DNA from: an uncultured Oscillospiraceae bacterium | GTDB taxonomy: Bacteria > Bacillota > Clostridia > Oscillospirales > Oscillospiraceae | Direction: 5' to 3' | NCBI GenBank assembly: GCA_947628315.1 | Contig: CANQZJ010000011.1 | Span: forward strand, 1 to 50,708 | DNA: 50,708 nucleotides | Shown: positions 10,401 through 25,400 of the stretch, one piece after another | How positions within the stretch are numbered: position 1 is the first letter of the stretch | Layout of the letters: every line of letters begins with the position of its first letter | The notes under the pieces: generated by a model | The model's input: the letters and a program-made list of their open reading frames with translations, nothing else | What the model was told of the DNA's origin: nothing | Databases searched by the model: none | Made by a program: the position numbers and the translations under genes

Positions 10401-13400
10401 GTTCAACAAGGAATCCTTCAACCTGAGCGCCGTCAGTTGTCCTATCTTTTCGGCGTCCGTTTCAGCATTCCCCAAGGTTCCCTCCAAGAGGTCTTTTGTA
10501 ACGTCGTAATCAGTCAGATTCAGACCCTCAAATACCAGCGCGCCGTCGCCCTTGACCTCCGTTCCGCTCCAGTTCGAGCCGTCTTTCACCACGAGTTCGC
10601 CGTCTTGCTTCACCGTGACATTGCCGAGTCCCTTCGTGCCCGTGTCGGTCACAACCACCTGCGTATCGACTTTGCCTTCCGAACTGCCATTGCCGATGGT
10701 GATGGAGCCGCTCGTGATCGTGCTGCCGCTCAGCGTCAGCGTGCCGGCTTCCGTCGCCGTGATACTCGCGACGTTCACCGCGCCGGTCAGAGTCTGCACG
10801 CCGGCGGTGTCAAGCTTGAGCGAGCCGTCGCCCACCGTGCTGCCGATGCCGTCGCCTGTGCTCTCACCCGTCAGCGTCAGCGTGCCGTGTCCGTTGATCG
10901 TGCCGCCGGTCAGGTTCGCGTTGCCCAGCGTCAAGCCCGCGTCGGTATGCGTCGCATCGCCGATGGTCAGCGTGCCGCCCAGCGCGCTGGCGGTGAAGGT
11001 CAAGGTATTGTTCCCCGTTCCATTCAGCACGAGTGTGCCGTCGGACTGCACCGTAATCGTGCTGCCCGTCACCGCACCGCCCATCACGAGCGTGGCGGCA
11101 TTCTCATCGCCGTTACCCACCGTCAGCGTGCCGCTGAATGCCTGCGAGAAGCCCTGCGCACCCTTCGTCACCGTGATGCTGCCGACATCCGTCAGCGTAC
11201 CCTCGAAGGTCTGCATATCACCATCCGTCGCCGTGGTCGCATCATTGCTGAAGCTCAGACTCAGCTTCGTCGCGTCGTCATCTCCATCGTTAATCGTTCC
11301 GTCACCCGCCAAGCCCTTCAGGGTCACACCGCCGGTATTCGTGAACGAAAGCGTGCCGCTCCCATCCACCGTGAACACCGTGTCGGTATAGCTACCGCCG
11401 GAGAAGCTCTGCGAGCCCGTGACCTCCACCGCATCTACCTCCAGCGTGCCGCCGAAGCTGCCGCCCGTTCCCGCAACGGTCAGCTTGTCGCCGCTCACCG
11501 TACCGCTGCCGTCGCTCAACCCGCCGATGGTCAAATTGCTCGCCGCCAGCTTGCCGGTCACATTCAGCGTCACATCATCGTCCGTGCCGCTCAGGGTCAC
11601 GGTTCCCTCACCCGCCACATCCAGCGTGCCACTGCCGTCCGCCGTATCGGTCAAGACCATGCCCAGCGAGTCACTCGCAGCAGCCGCATTCAGCGTGCCG
11701 CCGCTTGCACCCACCTCCAGTGTCGCACCCCAACCGGAGGCGTCACCCGTCACGGACAGCTCGCCGCCGTTCACCTCCACCGTGCCCTGGAAGCCCTTGG
11801 TTGTGTCTTCCTTGGTCGTCAATGCCGAGCCGGTCAGCTTCACCGTACCACCCTCTCCTGCCTCCAACTTGCCCCTGCCCGTCAGGTCACCCTGCAGGGT
11901 CACATCCGTCTCGAAGGTAGCCGAGGCGCCCCCCGCCACATCCAGCGGACCCGTCACCGTCAGTCTGTCATCATCTCCCTCATCCGAGAAGGTGAAGTCA
12001 CCCGCCGTCACGCTCATGGCCGTCGCGGTGATCGCGCCGTCCAGCACGACACTCTCCGAGATAGCTCCATCGCCATCTCCCTGGAACACCACGGGCAGGT
12101 CCTTACCGGTAGCGAACTGGACGTCATCGCCCACACCGGTGGACCAGTTGTGCGCACCGTCCGTTGCAGACCACGTGTTACTGCCGCTCTTGCCGTCCCA
12201 AGTCATGCCCTCGGCTTCGGTGAGTCTCAGGTAGCCATCACTATCCAGCGTGAGCTTCTGGAGAGCGCTTACGGTGTAGCCTTGCGGCTTCACGTACTGC
12301 TCCCAATCGCTTGTGGAATCCATCCAATCCTGCTCCGCGAAGAGCTGGTAACTGAAGTCCGTGTAATCTCCTTCAGTGAAGTTGATGCCGCCGAGGTCGA
12401 TCGTCAGCTGCTTGTCCTTGCTGAACCCGCTGAGACCGCTCGTCACGGCCAACGTCGTTCCTGTCCAACGTCCTGTGTTATGACTACTCAGCGCCACCTT
12501 GAGAGTGCCAGCCGAATCACTGCCAGCCGCCAAGGTTGCCATCGTGTACGTGTCCGCCGTCAGCGACAGCGTGCCACTCTGTAACGTCAGCGTGCCCAGC
12601 GTTCCCGTCCAAGCCTGGCTCAGCGTCACCTCCGCACTCTCCGCATTCACGATGAGTGCACCACAATCGGAAACATTCACAGTCCCAAGCGTGGTCTTGC
12701 CCGCCAGTTCCAGCGAACCACGGTTTATGGTCACGGTCTTGCCACTGGTACTGAAGTCGTACTCGTCGCTTCCGCTCAGTTTCAGCGCACCGCCGCTCAC
12801 AGTAACATTCCCGTCCAGCTTCCCGGAGATCTCCAGACTGCTGTCTTTGTCGCCGACTTCCGCCTTCGTGCCATTGTAGCCATTGTACGTGAGATCCGCC
12901 GTGATATCGCCGCTGTACGTCTCAGAAGCGCCCGTCGTATCCGTCACGTTCAGCGCACCGCAGCCCGTGATGTCGCCCGAGCCGCTCAGACCGCCAACGC
13001 TCAGCTCGCCTGTCAAGCCCACCGTGCCATCACTGTTCACCGTCAGCTTGCCTGTGATCGCGCCGCCTGCGCTCAACGTCAGCGTGCTATCCGAACTGTC
13101 CTGCCCATCACCCACGGTCACCGTTCCGCTCGCGTCGAGCCCATTCGTGAAGCTCAACGTACCGGCGTCAATCGTCACGGAGCCGACCCTGTTCTGATCA
13201 CCCGTGAAGCTCTGCGTCTTGCCTCTGCCGGTCATCTTCAAGCTCACCCCATCCAGGTTGCCGCCGAAGCTGTCCCCATCCGCACCCGTCAGGGTCAGCG
13301 TCGAGCTACCCTTCACCGTGCCGCCGTTGCCCGTCAGCGAGGTCGCCGTCGTCGTGCCGTCCACCGTCAGCTCACCGGTGTCCATGGTAATCGCGCCGCT

Positions 13401-16400
13401 GATGCTGTTGTCAGCGCCGGACAAAACCAGCTCGCCATTCGTCACGGACACAGCTCCCGCCGTCACCGTTCCGCTGAATGTCTGGGTCTGATCGCCGCTC
13501 ATCTTCAGCTCGCCCTTGCCCAGATTCAGAGCCGCCGTGTAAGTCGCGTCGGCTGCCTGCGCCGCCCCTGCCGTGATGGTCAGGTTCAACGTATCGGTCG
13601 CGTTGATGTCTGTTCCATCCGCTTTCTTCAGGGCGAATGCATCATCCATCGCGCCCACGCTCAGCGAAGCCGTATTAGTCCCGAAGGTCAACTGCAACGT
13701 GCCGGTGCCGCTCATCGTTCCCGCCACGGTGTTGTTCGTGTTCCCGAAGGTGAGCGTGCCGCTCGTCAGCGTGACGTCGCCCGTGGCGCTCACCCCGTGG
13801 TCATTGCCGCCGAGAACCAGCTCGCCCGTGCCGCTCACGGTGATGTCCTTACCGCTGAATCTGCCGGATATCGTCTGCTTCCCTTCGCCCGCCATATCGA
13901 GGCTCACATTACTGTTAATAGCCGCGGAAGAGGTCGCGTCCGTCTCCGTGTAGAGTACCAGCGTATGCTCGCCGCTGCCAACCTTCACCGTGCCCGAGCC
14001 GGTCAAGCCCGCAATGCCGTACTCGGTCGCACCGCCCAACTCTAAGAACGTTCTGTCATTCAATGCAATGACAACGCCCTTGAGGTGCTCCTTGGCGCCG
14101 GTACCCGAGTATCCCAGAATCAAGGTACCTGTTGAGAGACTAATCGTGCCTTTGTCGGTCCCGGCACCAGTCACCGTGCCGCCCAAAGTAAACTTAGCAT
14201 TGGAACTATCGAAATTGGTAACCTCACTGTTATTCAGGGTCAGGGTATGCTCGTTCAGAGTGAGCTTGTCAGCTCCCAGTGTGAGATTCCCCGCGCCATA
14301 CACGCCGATCGTCGCATTGTCTTCCAGCACGAATGCCCAATTCGAGAAATCCGATGCAGTCTGTGTCATCCCACCGTTCTTAACAGTGAACGCACCTGCC
14401 CTATCCGAACCCGTACCTTTCAAGTGCAGAGTCACATTACCCTTCGCGTTGAGCGCACTGCCGGAGCTAAGGCTCACCTTCAAGGCAGACCCATCGATAT
14501 ACAAATCCTTGACTTTTTCGCCTATGCAGCCAATTGTTGCAGTGCTACCATTAACGTTGTTTGCAGAGTTCAGCGTCCAAATCGCACTGTTCGTCAGGTG
14601 CAGGGCGGAAAGGAGATTGCCCGTGGAGTACCCACTCAGTAATTTGGTGAAGAAAGAAGTGCTGCCGAGTCCTTTTGCCCAAGTGCCGCCGGAGACTTCA
14701 ATGGCCCCATTGCCGGTGACAGAGCCAGACCAAGCGACGGCCGTAGCACCTTGTTCAGTAACACTCGCCCCATCAATCACCAGGCGGCTGTTGGCGGCAA
14801 CGGTGATGCCACCGGTAAAGGTCGGAGTCAGTGTCGACCCTACCTTCACCTGCAGCTTGGCTTCGTCAGTTCCGCTGCCCACCGTCGTTGCGCCTTTGAC
14901 CGTGATGTCGCCGGAGAACGTCGCCGTCGCGTTGTCCTCGATGGTGAGACTCTCCACCGTCAGCGAGCCCGCGCCGCCGAAGTTGTAGGTCGCGGTGGTG
15001 GTGCCATCTTCATCTTCTGCCGGAGCCCCGACCTTCACGGTCATAGCTCCCGCCGTCACGCCTGCATCGTCAATCGTGATGGTGTAGGCAGCCTCCTGTG
15101 CCGCCGCCGCGAAGGCAACGTTGTTACCCTCCGCAAAGGCCTGGTAGCCCGCGCCGGTCTGCCATTCCTTATTTGTATCTTTTTCGTTGACGTTCTTCCA
15201 CGTGAGTTGACCATCCGGTTCACTACCACCGCTGTTCTTGTTGTCCCAGGTGAGCGTGGCATCCGCGCTCATCTCCCACACTAGTTTGCCTTGGCTATCC
15301 AGACTGAACACGAAGTTGCTGAGCGAAGTATCGCTGCCGCTCCAACCAATGAGGAAGCTGTCCTCACTGATACTGCTCAAGCCTCCCACCAGTTGGATGT
15401 TGCCACTTCCCTTCGCGATAATCGCTTGGAGATTGCTCGCATCCAGCTGCAGGGTGAGGTGGTGACTGTCAAACTCAAGCTTGCCGCCCGCACCGAACAC
15501 GAGGTTCGCGAAGTCATCTTGACTCACGTCGCCCATGGCCAGCGTAGCATCGCCCGAAAGAGCCAGGGTCGTGATGGTCAAGTCCTGCGTGCCGTTCAGC
15601 GTGGTCTTGCCGCCCAGCGTGAGCTTGGTGAGCGTGCTGCTACCCGTACCCACCGCCGTGATCGTCGACGTACCGGACAGCGTCAGGTTGCCGTTCTTAC
15701 CCGTCAACGTTCCGATGGTCGCGTCCGTCAGCGCCAAAGTACCGGAGCCGCCCACCTCCACGGAGGTCCAATCCTTCTCGTTCGTCAGTGTCTGCGTACG
15801 ATCACCGTCTCCGGAGAACACCAGTTTATCCGCGTTCACGGCGCCGGAGAGGCTTCCCGTCTGACTGCCGGAGAGCGTGAGCGTGCCGCTGCCGCTATTG
15901 ACCGACAGCTTACCGGTGCCATTCAACGCACCCAAGGTGACATCGCTACCCGCCGTCACGTTGTGCGTTCCCGTATCCAGCAGACCGCTGAATCCTTCGC
16001 CTGTGGAGAAGCTGGTAATGTCTCCCTTCACGTTCACCGTGCCCGAACCGGTCAGATCGGTGAGCGTACCCGCACCCATGTTCAGGATATCGCCATCACC
16101 CAAGGTCGCCTCGCTCACGGTGTTGCTCGTACCGCTCAGGGTCAACGTCGCTGCGGTCGCATCATCCATCTTCACCTTACCCGTGAAACCGCCGATCAGC
16201 ATATTTTCTCCCGCCTTCACCGTCAAGGTGCCTCCGCCGAGATTCAATTGACCCTTGTAGTCGCTACCTCCCGTCGTGATCGTCAGGTTCTTGCCATCCC
16301 TCGTGAGAGTAGCCCCGGCATCACCCTTCAGTGCGCCCACTTCAAGGTTATCATCCCATGTCAGCGTGCCGCCGTTGTAGGTCAACGTGTCGTCCACCTT

Positions 16401-19400
16401 AGCCCCTACACCGAGACCCACGGTCGCGTCCGTACTCACGGTCAGGTCGCCCTTCACCGTGTTGGTCGTATCACCCGCCAAGGTCAACGTTCCGGAGCTC
16501 ATGGTGATACCACCCTTGACCTCCACATTGTCCACACCTCCATCACCAACGGTCAGATCGCCGCTACCCGTCACCGAAATCGTCACGCTGCTCAGATCCA
16601 GCTTGCTGCCATCGCTGTCCGATGTCTGGTACCCCATGACAAGCTTGCCGCTTTGCACGGTCAAGGTATCGCCCGTGAATGCACCCTTCAAGGTGTACGT
16701 CTTGTCGTTCGTTCCGGCATACGTGAAGTCCACGTTGATCGTACCGCCGAAGGAGCCTTCCTTAGTGTCGCTGTACTTCAGCGTCAACTTGCCCGTTCCA
16801 CCGATGCTGCCTCCGACTCCGTCACCATCAGCCAAGTCAACCGTGGTCAGGTCGCCGTTCAAGGTCAGTGTGGCGTCCTGAGCCACCGTCAGACTGGTGA
16901 TGTCGCCGCCCGCGCTCAGCACAGCCGTGCCGCCCATCACCTTCAGGTCGCCCGTGAAGTCATCAGCCGAACTTGTCCCCTTATCCAGTTTCTGGGCGAA
17001 GGTCACCACCGTTCCTTCTTCACCCTTCACGGTCAGATCGCCACCACCCTTCACGGTGCCGCTGAAGTTCACCGTGCCGCTGAAGCTCGCAGCCGCCTGC
17101 AGATTCAGCGTACCGGTCACCGTCAAGCTATTGGTACCGCCTTCCGCCGCCGTGAAGGTGTAGTCCGCAGCGCCTTCCACGGTCATGTTCTTAGCCTCCA
17201 CCGCGCCGGAGTACTTCACGTTGTGGTCGGTGGTCGCCGTGGTGTCGAAGATCACGCTGTCATCCTTCGCAAAGGCAAAGGTGTCGCCGTGGTCACCGAC
17301 CTTCCAATCCTCATCGCCACTCGCATTCTCCCAAGTCTGGTTCTTTGTCCCGGTCCAGACCAATTCCTGACCGTCCAAATCTTCCAGCGTCAGGTAACCC
17401 TCGTTATCCAGGTACAGCGAATGACGACCTCCCAACGCTTTTAAGGAGCTCTCATACCCCTCCAGCACGATGTTCTCGTGCCACTCCGCATTGTTCTGCA
17501 CGATGCCACCGTTGAAGAGCTGCCACTTCTTGAGCTTGGTGTTCTCTCTATCCTCGGTCAATCCGTTCAGAGCCGTCACCACGTCATCAGAAATCTCGAT
17601 CTTCAGCTGATTGCTGTCGCTCAAACCGGTCACAGTCTGCCCCAGCGTGAGCTTGGTGATCGTGCTGCCCTTGCCGTCAATCGTCAGCTTCAGCCCGTTC
17701 GTACTCGTCAGCGTCAGGTCGCCGAAGTCGTACGCACCCTCACCCAGGGTCAGATCCCCGCCCACGCTCAGGCTGCTGAGCTTCCCGCTCATCGCCGTGA
17801 TCGTGCCGCCCTCCGACAGAACCAGATTGCCCGCTGCGGCGCTTAAACCGTCTCCGGTTCCCGCCGTGAGCGAGCTGATGGCGCCGCTCTTGCTCACCGT
17901 GAGCGTGCCACCCGTCAAGGTCACACCGGTAGCCGCTGTCAAGCCCTGCTCCAGCGTCAAGCTGCCTTTCGTCACGGTCAGCGTGCTGCCGCCGAAGGCC
18001 TTGTTCAAGGTGTACGCGTTGGCTCCTGTGCCGCTGTACGTGAAGTTGCTGGTGATGGAGCCGCCAAACGAACCGCTCGCCTCATTACCCGAGTAAGTCA
18101 GCATCCCGGTGCCGCCGATGGTGCCCGTGCCGCTCAGCGTCTTGGCATCCAGAGCCGCGCTGTCGGAAATCGTGAGCGTGCTGCCACCCACATTCAGCGT
18201 GCCGATCGAGTTGTCCGTGCCAGTCAGGGTGACCGCACCGGTCAGCTCCAGCGTGCCGGCGCCGGTCAGACCCGTCAGCGTGCCGGCGCCCATGCTCAGC
18301 GTACCCTTCACGTCAGCCGCGTCCACGGTGTTGCTCGTACCGTTCAAGGTCAGAGTCGCATCCGATTCAACGGTCGCCTTCGTGAGGTCGGTCGTCGTCG
18401 TGCCGCTGCCCAGCGTCTGCTCGCCGCCCTTCAGGGTCAGCTCCAGATCGTTCACCGTGCCGGAGTAGGTCGCATCGTTGTCGTACGATGATCCATCCGC
18501 ACCCTTCGTTCCCGTGAGGGTGAGAGCCCCGGTCAAGGAGCCACTGTCGCCCGTCAACGTCGCCGCGCTCAACGGGGACTTGCCGCCCTCCGCATCTCCG
18601 GCGGTGACAGTTCCCGTAGCCTTCAACGCGCCGCTCGTCGTACCGGTCAGGGTGATCGTTCCCTTCGCTTCCAGTTCGCCGACACTCGAGGTGTCATTGC
18701 TCAGATCAACCTTCAGACTGCTGCCGTCACCCTCCAGGCTGCCGCCGGCCTCCCCTACCTTGACGGCTGCCTCACCCGTCGCGGTCAGACTGCCGCCCTC
18801 CAGGATGATGGTTCCGCTGTAGGTATTCGTCGCCAAAGCTGTTCCCACGTCCATCGTGCCCTTCAGGGTGAGGTCTCCGTCGCCGGTCAAGGCGCCGGTC
18901 ACGGTCGTCGTCACGTCGAACGTCGCATTCTCCTCCAGCTTCAGGCTATCCACGGTGAGAGAATCGTTCGGGTCACCCGCCTTCCCGCTGAAGCTGTAGC
19001 CCGTTCCCGACACCGTCATGCCGCCTGCAACGACCGCGCCGTTCACCTGCACAGCCTTGTTCGTGACGTCCACATTGCCGCCGTATTGAGCCGCAAAGAC
19101 CACGTCCTGCTTGGCGTCCACCGTCCCGTTGGTGAACGTCACATTCATGCCGCCCGCGCCGGCATCTCCCTGGAACCAGTCGGTTTCAGAGCTGCTGGCA
19201 TCCCAGTCCGCGGTCGTGCCGTTCCAGGTGAGTGCGCCACTCAGCTTCTCGTAGTGCAAGGTGCCGTTGCTATCCAGGTACAAGGTGTAACCAGTCTCCC
19301 TGTGCGACGTGTCGAGCGTGATCAGGTCTTGCCAACTACCACTGACGCCACTCACGTTGAACACATTCCACGTACCGCCCGCATTCGTGATTTGCGTGAG

Positions 19401-22400
19401 GATGTCGCTCGACAGAGCCAGCGTCAGGGTGTATTTGCTTGCTTCCCCCGTCGCCGTCACGTTCTCCAGACCCGTCAGCGTGATGCTCGAGCTGCTCAGG
19501 TTTCTCGCAGTCAGATCCGAGAAGTTCAGCGTGGCATTGCTCGTCAGGGACAAGGCGCCGAAGCCGTATGACACACCGCCCTTCAAGTTCAGGTCGCCGC
19601 CGAGACTCAGGCTCGTCAGGCTGCCGCTCATGCCGTCGATGGTCGCGCCCCTCGTCAGCGCGAGTTTGCCCGTGCCGCTCAGGCTCGTGATGTGACCGCC
19701 CTCGGCCAGCGTCAGCGTGCTGTTGGCGCCGCTCACGGTGAGAGCCGCTCCGTTCGTCCCGCCAAAGGCCGCCTTCAAGGTCACATCCGCCGAGCCGGTG
19801 TGAGCCAGGTTCGACTCAATGGCAACCCGCACGTCGTTCAACGCCTCGCTGTTGTTCAGAGTCAGCGTGCCGCCGCCGATGACGCCCGTGCCGTCAAGCT
19901 TGCTCGTGGAGAGATCGCCGTTCAGCGTCAGACTGCTCGTCCCGACGTTCAAGGTTCCGATCGTGTTCGTACCATCCGGAGTCGCAGCGTTCACCGACGC
20001 ATCCCCTGTCAGGGTCAAGGTCCCCGTACCGCTCAGGTTCGCCACACTGCCGCCGGCGAGCGTCAAGGAGCCGTCCACAGCGGCTTCGCTCACCGTGCCA
20101 TTCACGGTCAACGCGCCCTTCTCTTTCACGTCCGCTTTCGTGATGGTCACCTCCGTGTCCGTCAAGATCTGCGATGCCTCACTGCCGCTTCCATCCACGG
20201 TGATGGTCAAATCCTGCACGGTTCCGCCGAAGCTGCCGCCTGTACCCGTCACGGTGATGCTGCCGGTGAGGACGCTATCCGCATCACCGGTCACACCCGC
20301 CACGCTCAGGTCGTTGCCGCTCAGCGTGGCATTCTCCAGATTCACCGTCGCCTTGGTTGTGCCGGAGAGAGCGAACTCACTCGTCACCGTTTCACTCTGG
20401 TGACCGGTCAGCTTCAGCGTGGCGCCCGCAGTATCTCCCGCGAGTTCCGCCGTCAGCTTGCTGCTCGCCGTATTGCCCAGCGTGAGGGAGCCGCCGCTGC
20501 TGCCCACCGTCACCGTGCCGAGCGAGCTGTCGCCCGCACCGTTCACCGTGAAGCTGCCGCCCGTCAGATTCAGATTCAGGTTGCTATTATCGACGGTGTT
20601 GGTCAGCGTCAGACTGCCGGTCGTGCCGTCCAGCGTCACGGTTCCCTGACCCTTCACGCTCTCGCCCACGGTCACACCGGTCCGGAAGGTCACCGACGCC
20701 GAATTGTAAGACCCGCCGTCCTCCCCGCTCGCCGAGCCGAGGATCAGGTTCGTCACCGTCAGGGAGTTCTCCCCGCCTGTGGCATTCGCAAAGGTGTAGC
20801 CGCTCTGCTCCACGGTGAGAGCGGCCGCCGCCACTTTGCCGGAAATCTGCACGGTCGCGCTGCTGTCGTCACCTAACCCGTCCGCACCGAAGATCGCGCT
20901 GTCGCCCAAACCAAATGCCACATTCTCCTTCCAGTCGGCTGCTTGATTGCCCTGAGCTTCCCAAGTGCCATCATTGCCACCGTTCGTCCACGTCAAGGTC
21001 GACGTCTGAAGTTTGTACACGAGCTTGCCCTCGTTGGTAAGCTCCAGCGTGTGGTGAGCGTCTAACCCGAGACCATCCATGTTGGTCAGCTCCATGGAAT
21101 CAAGCCAACCCGAATTCCACCCCGTCCCGAAGAGGTCGTACGTGAACTCCTGGCTCAGGTGCCCTGCCAGCGCGCTCACGTCGATGAGCAACTTATGCTC
21201 TGTCGAGAATCCTGTGAAGCCGGAGAGCAGTAGCTGCAGGCCCGTGCTTCCCGCCGTCAGACTGCTGACGTCACCCAGCTTGATGGTGGCGGAGTTGCTG
21301 TTGTCGCCCGTCAGGGCGCCCAGATTGAGCCCCGTCGTGACCGCGCTCAGGTCGAGCGTAGCCCCTTCGCCTTTCAGCGTCAGACTCGTCAGACTGCCCG
21401 TCACCTCCTTCAGCGTCAAGGTCGTGCCATCCACGGTGATCGTGCCCGCCGCCGCCAAATTCGACAAGCTCAGCGCCGTCCCGCTCACGTTCAACGCGGC
21501 GCTCCCGCTCATGGTCAGCGTGCCGCCGAAGCTGCCGCCGCCCTGAACATTCAGCGTCGTGTCGGTCACCTTCAGCTCAACCGTCTTGCCTTCCGTCGGC
21601 GTCGTGCCGCTCAAGGCACCCTCAATGCTCGAAGCTGCCCCGCTGAACTCGAGAACGCCCTCCTCCACCGTCACGTCGCCTTTCAGCGTCGCCTTCTGCA
21701 ACACCTGCGTCCCCACCCCTTGCTTCACCAAGTTGATGTATTGGTCAGTGGTCAAGCTACCCAAGGTGTAGGATTTACTGCTCTCCACGTTGACGTTCAG
21801 CTCATGATCGTCGCTTCCATCTACCAGTCCGTAGATGCTGCGGAATCGCTCACCATAATTAGTCTCCGTTGTCAGATCCTTCTCCTGAGTCAAACCGCCC
21901 ACGGTCAGGTCGCCGCCCAAACGCAGATTACCGCCCCAGTCGCCCAACGTCAACGTCCCTTCCAAGCTTCCACCCTTCTCCAGAACGATGCGCGGAGCCG
22001 TTTCAAGCGTATTGGTGCTCGTACTGCCACCGGTAGAAACGTACAGATTTCCCTGACCGCTGATCGCCTCCTTGAATGTCATCCCGCCTCCATTATCTCC
22101 ACCATCCAAGCGAAGCGTGCCGCTCTTGATCTGCAACTGATTGGCAAATTCTGCCCCACTTACGGTAACCTGCAACGTCTTCTCCGCGTCGAGAGCCAAT
22201 CCCAACCCGATGCCCGTGTCAAACGTACCGGCACCGTACTTGCCGAGGAAGTTCGCCCAGGTCAGCGCACTACTGACATCTTGTCCTGTCGCATCCCAGG
22301 TGTACCACACGGTCTCGTTACTCGCGCTAGTGCTGCGGTTCACCTTGTGACCCTCTCCGCCCTTCGCACTCTTGAAAGTGAGGTCGCCGCCCAGCACGAG

Positions 22401-25400
22401 CTCGGCATTTGTGCCCTCATAGGCCTCGAATGTGAGAGTTCCGATGCTTCCCGCCGTGCCGTCCACCCCATTAATCGTGAGCTTGGAAGCTTGGATGTCA
22501 AGAGTTCCAGCGCCGCTGACGGTTCCATGGATCACGTGTCCTTTTACGCTTTCTTCCTTGTTCACCGACAAGTGCAAGGAGCTATTCGAGGCAATTTCCA
22601 CATCGCCGTACAACTCAAAATCACCATAACCGATGTTGAACTTTTGCGTACTTTGACCCGAATGTGCAACTTTCAGATCCACGTCTTTTTCAGCCGAACC
22701 AAGGGTCAAGCTGCCCCAGAAAGACTGCTCACTCGCGAAGTTCAGTTCCAATTTCACCGGATCTCCCGATGACTTACCGGAAACGATGCTCACGTCCTTT
22801 TCCAACGGTCCCTTCTTGGTGCCGCTATCCGGCCACGCTCCTGCCGTCAGGTTGTTCAGGGTCAAATTCCCGCCCAAAGTCAGGGTAGTCGCCCCTGTCC
22901 CGTCGGCGAACTTGAGCGTTCCCAGCGTGCCGCCGCCAGTCAGGGTGAGACTGCTCCCCTTGAGCTCCAGCGTACCCGTAGATTGCCCAGCCAGGGTTGT
23001 GATCGTTGCACCGGAGGCATCCGAGAACGTGAGCGTTCCCGTGATGGTCGCGCTCGTGATGGAAGCGTTCTCCCCGCTGAAGGTCTGGTCCGCACTCCCG
23101 CCCACCGTGATAGTCAGCCCACTCACCGTGCCGCCGAAGGCAGCCCCCGTTCCGGTCACGGTCAAATCGCCGGAGAGCGTGCCGGTCGTGCCGGTCACAC
23201 CCGCGACGATCAAGCTATCTCCGGTCAGCTTGGAATTGTTGAGAGCCACCTGACCGGTCGTCGTCCCGGAGAGCGTGAATGCGCTGGTCGTTGCGTCCTC
23301 ACCCTTCAGCGTCAGCGTGCCGGTGTTGGTCTCACCCAACGTCGCCGTGAAGCTGCTGGTGCTCGCCAGATCGATGCTCGCATCGCCGCTCACCGTGAGC
23401 GTCTTGCCATCCCCCAGCGTGTGATCACCCGTCGCGGAAAGCACGAGATTCGCTTCCCCGTTCAACACCAGGTCGCCGCTCCAGCTACTCGCCGCACCCA
23501 ACACCTGCGTCGTCAAGGTGAACGTCCCGCCCAGCGTCAGCTTGCCCGCGCCGCTCAGATCACCGCTCACCGTGGTGTCCACGTTGAAGGTCACATCCGC
23601 GGCGTCACTGCTCAACCCGAGGGTCAGGCTGCTCACCGTCAGAGAATCACCGGTGTCATTCTTGTCAAAGGTGTAGCCGCTCTTCTCGACCGCCATAGCC
23701 CCGGCAGTCAGCGCATCTTCCACCTTCACCGTCGCGGTATTGGTACCCTCCAGACCTTCCTCACCGAAGGCGACCTGATCATTCGCCACAAAGTAGCCCT
23801 TCACCCAGTCGCTCTCGTCGTTGTCAAGCTGCCACACGCCGTCCTTCGTTTCCTTCGACCAGCGCAGCGCACCGTCCACGACGTCGTACACCAGCCAGCC
23901 ATCCTCCCTGAGGTGCAGCACGTGCTTGCTGTCCTGCTTGATACTATTCGTCCCGATCAAGTCGATGGAAGACAACCAGCCTTCCCCGAGGGCGGAGCTA
24001 AAGAGCTGGTACGCAAAAGCGTTTGTCGTGTTCGTCAGAGCGCTCAGGTCGAGCTGAAGCTTGCGGGTCTCATCAAAGGAACTCAGCGTCGTAAGGCTCA
24101 GCTGCAAGCCCGTTGTTCCCGCTACAAGATCGGCCAGCGACACATCGCTCAGCTTGATCGTCGCGCTGTGTTGCCCGTCACCGGCCAAGGTCCCCAACGT
24201 GAGCCCCGTCGTGACTCCGCTCAAGTCAAGTTTCGCGTCCGCGCCTTTCAGGTTCAGACTGCTCAACGTTCCCCCAACCGTGCCCAATTTCAAAGTCGTG
24301 CCGTCCACCGTGATCGTGCCTTTCGTGGCGGAGTTATCGATCACCAGATTCGACAGGGTCAGCGTCGAGGTTCCGCTCACGCTCAGCGCGGCATTCTCGC
24401 CGTTCAGCGTCAGCGTGCCGTCAAATGTACCACCGCCCGACACATTCAGCGTCGTGCCGTTCACCGTCAACTTCGCCTGATTCGCCCCATCCGCGCTGCC
24501 ATTCAGCGCACCCGTAATGGTGGCTGCCTCACCGGAGAAGCTCAGCGAACCTCCGCTCATGGTCACACCACCGCTCAGCGTAGCGCCGCCGGAGAAGCTC
24601 AGCGTGCCGTCCTTCTGCACCTCCACATCCTTGCCCTGGAACGACTGCGTGAAGGTCTGGTCGCCCTTCTGCATGGTCAGCGACACCGTGCCGCTGATCG
24701 TGCCGTCAAAGCTGTGCGCACTCGACGTCGTTGCGCCGTCATTCAGGGTCAGCGTCGCGCCCTCGGCTTTGGTGAAGGTCAGCGAGCCGCCGCCCTCCAG
24801 TCCGCCCAGGGTCAGGTCACCTGCCGCCGTCGCCGCGCCATCGGCTGTGCCGCTTTCCGCATCATCCTTCTTCAGGGTCAGCACACCGCCGAAGCCGCCC
24901 TCACCCGTGGCGAGGTTCGTCACGCTTCTGGTGATGGTCACCCCACCCGTGCCGGTCAAGCCAGCCAACGTACCGCCCTCAATGTTCAGCGTGCCGTCCA
25001 CATCCGCCGCCGTCACAGCATTGCTCGTCCCGCTCAGGGTCAGGGCGCCCGCCACAGTGGCTTTCGTCACACCCGCATTCGCCAAGGACTGGCTCGCGCC
25101 TCCGTTCACCGTGATGGTCAGCCCCGACGTCGTGCCGGAGAAGTTGCCACCCGTACCCGTGATCGTGATGTTGCCGCCCAGCGTGCCCGCCGTTCCGTTG
25201 ACGCCGCTCACCGTCAAGCTGCTGTCCCCATCAAGCGTTGCACCCTCTTTCAGTTCCACGGCGCCCGTGGTCGTTCCGCTCAGGGTAAATTCCCCGCCGG
25301 AAAGTCCCAGCGTGCCGGCTGTTCCATCCTCTTCCAGATCCGCATCCTCCAGCTCGGCCGTGAGACTCTTTGTTTCCCCTTCTGCCGCAAACGTGATGCT